DNA of 64,000 nucleotides, from NCBI RefSeq assembly GCF_017813395.1, contig NZ_JAGIZB010000003.1, positions 1 to 64,000 on the forward strand. Direction: 5' to 3'. A program made the position numbers and the translations under genes. A model generated the notes under the pieces. That model was given only the letters and a program-made list of their open reading frames with translations. It was not told the origin of the DNA and did not search any database. Shown here in pieces: positions 55,030-64,000 of this stretch (position 1 is its first letter; the number at the start of each line of letters is the position of its first letter). The stretch is from Pararoseomonas baculiformis (GTDB lineage Bacteria > Pseudomonadota > Alphaproteobacteria > Acetobacterales > Acetobacteraceae).

Positions 55030-56715
55030 TTAAGCCTCGAAGCGCAGCCGGAGCTCCCGCCGCCCATCCGGCAGGCCTGCTTCCCGCAGGCGCCCGGCGC
55101 GGTGGCGCAGCACCGCCAGGGCCAGCGCCACCGGGTCCTCGCCCGGCTCCGCCCGGCCTTCCGGCAGCGGTTTGCCCTGCCAGCGCAGGCGCAGGTCCAG
55201 CGCCAGCTCGTCCCAGCTCGCCTCCATCTCCACGGCGCTTCCCGGCTCGGCCAGGGCTGGCGCCGCATGGGCGAACTCCTCCAGCGCAGCTGCCGCACGC
55301 TCCACAACGGCCGCCACGGCGCCCCAGCGCCGCCCCTGCTCCAGGATGAAGGCCGCCGGCGCGGACAGGTCCTCGTCGTCGCGGTTCCAGCTCAAGCTGG
55401 CGCGGGATGCCGTGCCGATGCGGAAGAGCGCGTTGAGAAGGAGGGCCGTGAGGAGGGCGAGAACGAGGGAGGAGCCGATCATCCCCCCGAGCCAGCCGGG
55501 CATGCGCGCATAGAACTGCGGCACCAGGTCATAGGAGAGGCCGAGAATGACGGCGAGCCCGATGGTGGCGGTGCGCCGGGCATCCAGCAGGCGCTGCGCC
55601 ACGATCCCCATCCCCGCGGCCACAACGAAGGCCGCCGAAAAGAGCAGCGTGGCGCCCAGCACGCTCCGCGGGATGGCGAGCACCAGCCCCGCCGTGCCCG
55701 GAAGCAACGCCATGGCGCACCAGAACAGCCCGACGGCGATGCCCACGCGCCTTGCAAGGATCCGGGTGGCGACCGCTAGGCCGATGCTCGCCGAATAGGT
55801 GTTCAGCCCGGGCACCCCCAGCAGCCCCGCCGCCAGCGTGCCCAGCCCATCCGCCATCGTGCCCCGCCGGATCTGCTCGAAATCCGGGGCCGTCCAGTTC
55901 GGGTCGTTCGCCCGCTGGGCCGTGACGATGTCACCCGAGGCCCGCGCCAGGCAGGCCAGCGCCCCCATCAGGAAGCCGGGCAGCAACGCGCCATGCGTGA
56001 AATCCGGCAGCACGACCGGCCAGCTGATGAAGCTCGCCCCGGGAGAGGCGGGGATGCCGCCGCCCTGTGCGCCCCCATCCAGGAAGAAGGTGAGCGCCGT
56101 GCCCGCCGCCAGGCCGCAGAGAGCGGCCACCGGCCGCAGGCGCGCATTGCCCCAGACCGTGACCGCCAGCACCACCGCAAGCGCGGCGACCCCGCCGGCA
56201 AGCGAGCCGGGCGTCTCCGGCCCTGCACCATGGCCGATCCCCAGCATAAGCCGGAAGCCCAGCAGGCCCAGGATGAGGCCGATGAGCAGCACCACAATCC
56301 CCATCACCTCTGCCGGTACCCAGGCGCGCAGGCGGCGGATCTGGGTAGAGAGCAGCATCTCGGCGATCCCTGCCGCGATCGTCATGGCCGCCACCGCGCC
56401 CAGCCCCCCGGTGCGGGCGGCCAGCAGGGCGGGCGGCACATAGGCGGCGGTGAAGACGGCCGGGATGAGGAAACCTGAGCCAATGCCGCGCCAGCGCCAG
56501 GCCTGGAGCAGGGTGCCGACCCCCAGTGCGAGCATCGCCAGGTCGAGATAGCGCGCGCGTGTCGCCTCGTCCGCGCCCGCCGCATCCGCGACCAGCAGCG
56601 GAAAGACCAGGGTGACCGACATGATCGCGGCGTGCTGCAGCGTGGCGCCGGCCAGGGTGAGCCAGGGCGGGCGGGATTCCAGCGGCCATGAGGCCGGCAC
56701 CTTCGGATCCCGCAT
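55030..56715 (-). CDS. Uracil/xanthine permease (NCS2 family) with C-terminal soluble domain
   Basis: A 561-residue protein. Residues 20 to about 435 form 12-14 membrane helices of the nucleobase-ascorbate transporter family, with TLQHAAIMSVTLVFPLLVADA near the start, GDIVTAQR (helix-8 region, usually ExxGD/T) and GVPGLNTYSASIGL (the NAT-signature region). The last 120 residues are soluble and unusual: KP-LPEGRAEPGEDPVALALAVLRHRAG and LREAGLPDGRRELRLRFEA. This resembles the C-terminal end of ATPase-fold (GHKL-like) domains by eye, which would make it a sensory or regulatory add-on, but the match is weak. Substrate unknown. Confidence 0.8.
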   Translation of the reverse strand: MRDPKVPASWPLESRPPWLTLAGATLQHAAIMSVTLVFPLLVADAAGADEATRARYLDLAMLALGVGTLLQAWRWRGIGSGFLIPAVFTAAYVPPALLAARTGGLGAVAAMTIAAGIAEMLLSTQIRRLRAWVPAEVMGIVVLLIGLILGLLGFRLMLGIGHGAGPETPGSLAGGVAALAVVLAVTVWGNARLRPVAALCGLAAGTALTFFLDGGAQGGGIPASPGASFISWPVVLPDFTHGALLPGFLMGALACLARASGDIVTAQRANDPNWTAPDFEQIRRGTMADGLGTLAAGLLGVPGLNTYSASIGLAVATRILARRVGIAVGLFWCAMALLPGTAGLVLAIPRSVLGATLLFSAAFVVAAGMGIVAQRLLDARRTATIGLAVILGLSYDLVPQFYARMPGWLGGMIGSSLVLALLTALLLNALFRIGTASRASLSWNRDDEDLSAPAAFILEQGRRWGAVAAVVERAAAALEEFAHAAPALAEPGSAVEMEASWDELALDLRLRWQGKPLPEGRAEPGEDPVALALAVLRHRAGRLREAGLPDGRRELRLRFEA

Positions 56716-56754
56716 TCGAACTCCCCTGGACTCGCCCCCGCCCGCAGGCGGAGG

Positions 56755-60222
<3,468 letters not shown>

Positions 60223-60528
60223 TCAGTTCTTCCGCATCTCTTCGGGGATGCCCGCGCCAGGCAGGGCGCTGGCCTCCATGAGGCGCATCATCATCGGGCT
60301 CTGCAGTTCCGCCGGAACCGGGCGGCGGCCTGAAAGCCAGTCCGTAAGGTCCACATCCGGCAGTTCCAGCAGCTCCTCCAGGGCGTCGAGCTCCTCCTCG
60401 GAGAAGGACGCGATCCGGTCGGACACGAAGCCCCCGACCAGCAGATCCGTCTCCTTCGTGCCGCGATGGCGTGCCCGGAAGAGCAAACGCCGCCGCCGCG
60501 GGGAGAGTTCGTTCGGTTCGTCATCCAT
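60223..60528 (-). CDS. sdhE: Succinate dehydrogenase assembly factor SdhE (YgfY/Cpt B family)
   Basis: A 101-residue protein needed for covalent FAD attachment to SdhA. The family signature RGTKETDLLVGGFV includes the RGxxE motif essential for flavinylation. The helical bundle continues through FSEEELDALEELLELPDVDLTDWLSGRRP. The ATG at 60528 gives the usual length; upstream in-frame ATGs at 60549 and 60567 would extend into the intergenic region. It is divergent from recG and adjacent to mfd, the recG-sdhE-mfd order of alphaproteobacteria. Confidence 0.92.
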   Translation of the reverse strand: MDDEPNELSPRRRRLLFRARHRGTKETDLLVGGFVSDRIASFSEEELDALEELLELPDVDLTDWLSGRRPVPAELQSPMMMRLMEASALPGAGIPEEMRKN

Positions 60529-60586
60529 CGCGGGTGCCCCGTTCGGCATTCGTTCGTGGCGTGCCATATACGCCCCGCGCCAGATC

Positions 60587-62662
60587 ATGCCAGCCCAGCC
60601 AGACCACCTCTCCCCGCTTCTTGCCCCCATTGAGAGCCTGCCCGAGGCCGCGGGGAAGGCGCGCCAGCTCGCGGCTGCCGCCGGGCCCCGCGTGCTGGAT
60701 CTGCTACTCCACCTGCCCGAACGCTATGTGGACCGGCAGCGCATCACCCGCCTGGCCGATGCGGCGGATGGCGACATCGCGACCGTGCCGCTGCTGGTGG
60801 AAGCGGTGAACGCCCCCCGGAACCCCTCCCAGCCCTGGGTTGTCAAATGCCTGAGCGAGCGGGCCATGATCGACCTCGTCTATTTCCTCCGGGCGAAATG
60901 GGTTGGGCCCTGGCTGCACCGGGCCTTTCCCGAGGGCGCCGCCCGCACCGTCTCCGGCCGCGTGCGCCGCTACGGCCCGCGCTGGCAGATGGACGCGCCG
61001 GATTTCGTCTCCCCACCCGACATCATCCCGCCGATCCAGCCGGTCTGGCCGCTCGTGAAAGGCCTCGGGCCGCGCGATGTGCAGAAGGCGATGCAGGCCG
61101 CCCTGGCCCGCCTCCCCGCCCTTCCCGAATGGCAGGACCCCGCCCATCTGCGCCGCCGGCGATGGCCGGGCTTCGCCGAGGCGCTCCGATTCCTCCAGTC
61201 CCCGGAGGCGGTGCCGCCACCCGAGGTGACCGACCGCCTGGCCTATGATGAGCTGCTGGCCGGCCAGATCGCGATCGGCCTCGTGCGCCGGGCCGTGCTG
61301 GAGCGTCCCGGGCGCTCCCTCCACGGCGATGGCGCCCTGCGCGCCCGCGCGCTGCAGGCCTTCGGGCATGAGCCCACCCCGGCCCAGGCCCAGGCGATCG
61401 CGGAGATTGACCGGGACCTCGCGGCCCCGCGCCGGATGCTGCGGCTGCTGCAGGGCGATGTGGGAAGCGGCAAGACCCTGGTTGCCCTCATGGCGATGCT
61501 CCGGGCCGTCGAGGCGGGGGCGCAGGCGGCCATCATGGCGCCCACCGAAATGCTCGCGCGCCAGCATCTGCGCACCTTCCAGCGCCTGGCCGGGGCGGCG
61601 GGGGTGGAATGCGCCCTGCTGGCCGGCAGCGTGAAGGGAAAGGAGCGCACGCGGGTGCTTCGGCGCTTGGCGGAAGGCTCTCTGCCCCTGGTGGTCGGGA
61701 CCCATGCCCTGTTCCAGGAGGGCGTGCAGTTCCGGGATCTCGCACTGGTGGTGGTGGATGAGCAGCACCGGTTCGGCGTCGCCCAGCGCCTGATGCTCAC
61801 CGAGAAGGGCACGGAAACCGATGTCCTGGTGATGACCGCCACGCCCATCCCCCGCACTCTGTTGCTGACCCAGTGGGGGGAGATGGCGGTTTCCCGCCTG
61901 GAGGGCCGCCCGGCCGGGCGAAAGCCCATCGTCACCCGGATCGTTTCCCGCGACCGGCGGGCCGAGGTCCTGGCCGCGCTGCGCCGGGCCTTCGCGGCGG
62001 GCGACCGCGCCTACTGGGTGGTGCGTGCCATCGAGGAAGGTGAGGCGCATGACAATGCCGCCGCCGAAACCACCTTCGCCCAGCTGCGCGAGGTGTTCGG
62101 CGAAACGGTCCGCCTGGCCCATGGCGCACAGAGCCTGGATGTGCGCGAGGCAGCCCTGGGGGACTTCGCGGCCGGCCGCGCCCAGCTTCTCGTCGCGACC
62201 ACTGTGGTGGAGGTTGGGGTGGACGTGCCGGAAGCCACCATCATGATCATCGAGCAGGCGGAGCGCTTCGGCCTCTCGGCCCTGCACCAGCTGCGCGGGC
62301 GGGTCGGGCGCGGCACCGCCCAGTCCTACTGCCTCCTCCTGCCCTCCGCCGAGCTGCTGGAGGGTGAGAAGCGCCGGCTGTCCGTCATCCGCGACACGGA
62401 GGACGGCTTCCTGATCGCCGACGCCGATCTCGACCATCGTGGCGGCGGCGACGCGCTGGGCACACGCCAGGCGGGGCAGATCGGCCGCCGCATCGCGGAC
62501 CCGCAGCGCCATGGGGGTCTGGTGCGCGTGGCGCATCAGGAGGCGGAGCTGCTGCTGCAAAAGGATCCGGGCCTTTCGGCCACGGAGCGGGGCCGGGCCG
62601 CGCGGAGCCTGCTTGCCCTCTTCGACCATGATCCCAGCCTGAAGCCCCTGGCGGCAGGGTAG
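60587..62662 (+). CDS. recG: ATP-dependent DNA helicase RecG
   Basis: A 691-residue fork-reversal helicase. The N-terminal wedge (OB) domain contains LLLHLPERYVDRQRI. The helicase core has Walker A GDVGSGKTLVA, motif II VVDEQHRFGV, TATPIPRTLLLT and the C-terminal LHQLRGRVGRG plus the TRG motif. It remodels stalled forks and Holliday junctions. ATG at 60587. It is oriented away from sdhE; the 58-base gap holds both start regions. Confidence 0.95.
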   Translation: MPAQPDHLSPLLAPIESLPEAAGKARQLAAAAGPRVLDLLLHLPERYVDRQRITRLADAADGDIATVPLLVEAVNAPRNPSQPWVVKCLSERAMIDLVYFLRAKWVGPWLHRAFPEGAARTVSGRVRRYGPRWQMDAPDFVSPPDIIPPIQPVWPLVKGLGPRDVQKAMQAALARLPALPEWQDPAHLRRRRWPGFAEALRFLQSPEAVPPPEVTDRLAYDELLAGQIAIGLVRRAVLERPGRSLHGDGALRARALQAFGHEPTPAQAQAIAEIDRDLAAPRRMLRLLQGDVGSGKTLVALMAMLRAVEAGAQAAIMAPTEMLARQHLRTFQRLAGAAGVECALLAGSVKGKERTRVLRRLAEGSLPLVVGTHALFQEGVQFRDLALVVVDEQHRFGVAQRLMLTEKGTETDVLVMTATPIPRTLLLTQWGEMAVSRLEGRPAGRKPIVTRIVSRDRRAEVLAALRRAFAAGDRAYWVVRAIEEGEAHDNAAAETTFAQLREVFGETVRLAHGAQSLDVREAALGDFAAGRAQLLVATTVVEVGVDVPEATIMIIEQAERFGLSALHQLRGRVGRGTAQSYCLLLPSAELLEGEKRRLSVIRDTEDGFLIADADLDHRGGGDALGTRQAGQIGRRIADPQRHGGLVRVAHQEAELLLQKDPGLSATERGRAARSLLALFDHDPSLKPLAAG

Positions 62663-62772
62663 CCACCCGCGCGCGGCGGGGTCTTGCGCCCCTTCCCCGC
62701 CCGCCGTAACCCGGCGGCGCGGGGGCTCCGACGTCTTCGGCGAAATGGCCCCCGCCCCAGGGGAAAGTGACC

Positions 62773-63495
62773 GTGGACGCCGCGCATATCGAGATCGACC
62801 GCCTGACCAAGCGCTTCGGCGCCTTCACGGCCGTGGACGACGTCTCCTTCACCGTCCGGGCCGGCGAGGTTCTGGGCTTTCTCGGCCCGAACGGCGCCGG
62901 GAAATCCACCACCATGAAGATGCTGGCGGGCTTCGTGACACCCACGGCCGGCACGGCGCGAATCATGGGAGAGGATGTGGTGGACCGCCCCGTGGCGGCG
63001 AAGCGCCATCTCGGCTTCCTGCCGGAAGGCGCGCCGACCTATCCGGAGATGACGGTGCAGCGCTTCCTTGCCTTCACCGCCCGCGCCCGCGGTTTCCGCG
63101 GCACCGATGCCGCGGACCGGGTGCATGATGCCATGCGCATGACCCAGCTGGAGGAGGTCCGCCTCCAGCCGATCGAAACCCTGTCCAAGGGCTTCAAGCG
63201 GCGCGTCGGCCTGGCCCAGGCGCTGCTCCATGATCCGCCCGTGCTGGTGCTGGACGAGCCGACCGACGGGCTGGACCCGAACCAGAAGCACGAGGTCCGC
63301 AACCTCATCGCCCGGATGGCGCCCAGCAAGGCCATGATCATCTCGACCCATATCCTTGAGGAGGTCGGCGCGGTCTGCACCCGCGCCATCGTCATCGCGC
63401 GCGGCCGCGTGGTGGCGGACGCGACGCCCGCGGAACTCGCGGCGCGGGGCCCGGACCTGGACGCGGTGTTCCGCAGCCTGACGGAGGCCGCGTGA
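62773..63495 (+). CDS. ABC-2 transporter ATPase (GldA-like)
   Basis: A 240-residue ATPase. Walker A is GPNGAGKSTT, Q-loop FLPEGAPTYPE, signature LSKGFKRRV (degenerate LSGGQ), Walker B VLVLDEPTDGLD and H-loop STHILEEV. This is the ABC-2 exporter type; with its permease it resembles GldA/GldF-family systems. GTG at 62773 is nine bases after AGGGG; the frame also allows GTG at 62767. It overlaps the permease start by one base. Confidence 0.9.
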   Translation: MDAAHIEIDRLTKRFGAFTAVDDVSFTVRAGEVLGFLGPNGAGKSTTMKMLAGFVTPTAGTARIMGEDVVDRPVAAKRHLGFLPEGAPTYPEMTVQRFLAFTARARGFRGTDAADRVHDAMRMTQLEEVRLQPIETLSKGFKRRVGLAQALLHDPPVLVLDEPTDGLDPNQKHEVRNLIARMAPSKAMIISTHILEEVGAVCTRAIVIARGRVVADATPAELAARGPDLDAVFRSLTEAA

Positions 63496-64000
63496 TGGGC
63501 GGCGCGATGACCGTGGCCCGGCGCGAGCTGGCCTCCTATTTCGCCACCCCGGTGGCCTATGTTTTCATCGTCATCTTCCTCGTCATGTCGGGGGCGCTGA
63601 CCTTCACCCTGGGCGGCTTCTTTGCCCGCGGCACCGCGGACCTGCAGCCCTTCTTTGCCTTCGTACCCTGGCTGTTCCTGTTTCTCGTCCCGGCCATCAC
63701 CATGCGGCTCTGGGCGGAGGAACGGCGGCTCGGCACGATCGAGCTGCTGCTGACCCTGCCAATCGCCCAGTGGCAGGCGGTGCTGGGGAAGTTCCTGGCG
63801 GCCTGGGCCTTCTGCGCCATCGCGCTCGCGCTCACCTTCCCGCTCGTCATCACCGTCAATATCCTCGGAAATCCGGATAACGGGGTGATCGCCGCGGGCT
63901 ATCTTGGCTGCCTGATGGTGGCCGGCGCCTTTCTCGCGATCGGCGCAGCCATCTCGGCCCTGACGAAGAACCAGGTGATCGCCTTCGTGCTCGCTGTCGC
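63495..64000 (+). CDS. ABC-2 transporter permease (GldF-like), 3' end beyond window
   Basis: 168 codons are visible from the ATG at 63495 (TGATG overlap on the ATPase stop). The protein begins TVARRELASYFATPVAYVF and has MRLWAEERRLGTIELLLTLP, the ABC-2 permease/GldF signature, with about four helices present (near residues 20, 55, 105 and 140). The rest of the helices and any GldG-type partner lie outside the window. It would export a lipid, glycan or similar amphipathic substrate. Confidence 0.85.
   Translation, partial: MGGAMTVARRELASYFATPVAYVFIVIFLVMSGALTFTLGGFFARGTADLQPFFAFVPWLFLFLVPAITMRLWAEERRLGTIELLLTLPIAQWQAVLGKFLAAWAFCAIALALTFPLVITVNILGNPDNGVIAAGYLGCLMVAGAFLAIGAAISALTKNQVIAFVLAV

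Noticed and set aside
60704-62629. A 641-residue minus-strand frame opposite recG
   Set aside because: RecG motifs are clear on the plus strand; this frame has no conserved features.

Overview
The window is very G+C-rich chromosomal DNA from an alphaproteobacterium. It is most like Rhodospirillales / Acetobacteraceae (Roseomonas-type). The pointers are the order dusB-ntrB-ntrC-ntrY-ntrX-(dat)-hfq-hflX, a fused ispDF gene, sdhE divergent from recG, Tat-exported dipeptide-binding proteins, and pervasive 1-11 base gene overlaps. Coding is dense. No phage or CRISPR was seen; the only insertion-sequence trace is one short IS3-type remnant.

Layout. 1-1633 (minus): the start of a type I secretion ABC protein, a family 2 glycosyltransferase and its GtrA partner. 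1740-12288 (plus): a dipeptide/oligopeptide ABC operon with four consecutive paralogous binding proteins feeding one DppBCDF set. 12360-14970: the small and FAD subunits of a molybdenum hydroxylase without the large subunit, then a DadA-like oxidase. 15051-16814: a two-domain cold-shock protein with an RGG-like linker, and a short flagellin. 16902-19234: an SCP2-type thiolase overlapping a histone-deacetylase-family gene that appears to start at CTG. 19212-20357 (minus): ispDF. 20483-32015 (plus): dusB, both nitrogen two-component pairs (NtrBC, NtrYX), a D-amino-acid transaminase, a HAD phosphatase, hfq, hflX and an inositol-phosphatase-family gene. 32012-41975 (minus): mazG, an MBL hydrolase, tatD, metG, holB, tmk, a PBP5-type carboxypeptidase, an RlpA/SPOR lipoprotein, mltB and an LpxR-like protein.

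A 28-bp sequence at 32824-32851 resembles a proteobacterial dif site. It lies where gene direction flips from plus to minus, and KOPS-like octamers point toward it from both sides. The window therefore probably spans the replication terminus.

The most notable system is at 42354-47911 (minus), next to tRNA-Ser(TGA). It is a compact five-gene operon encoding a HAD-UbiA fusion, a GtrA protein, a DprE1-like oxidase, a DprE2-like reductase and a GT-C membrane glycosyltransferase. Together these match the polyprenylphosphoryl-D-arabinose pathway known from mycobacteria, plus a transferase to use the product. An IS3-family transposase remnant lies just beyond it.

48257-64000: an HWE-family sensor kinase, an endonuclease III-like protein, a WcbI-like/GSCFA pair, a FrnE-like DsbA protein, a DUF1194 protein, an NCS2 permease with an extra soluble domain, mfd, sdhE, recG and an ABC-2 exporter pair cut by the window end. 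Start sites were chosen from Shine-Dalgarno context and family length. All functional calls rest on motif recognition, not database searches.
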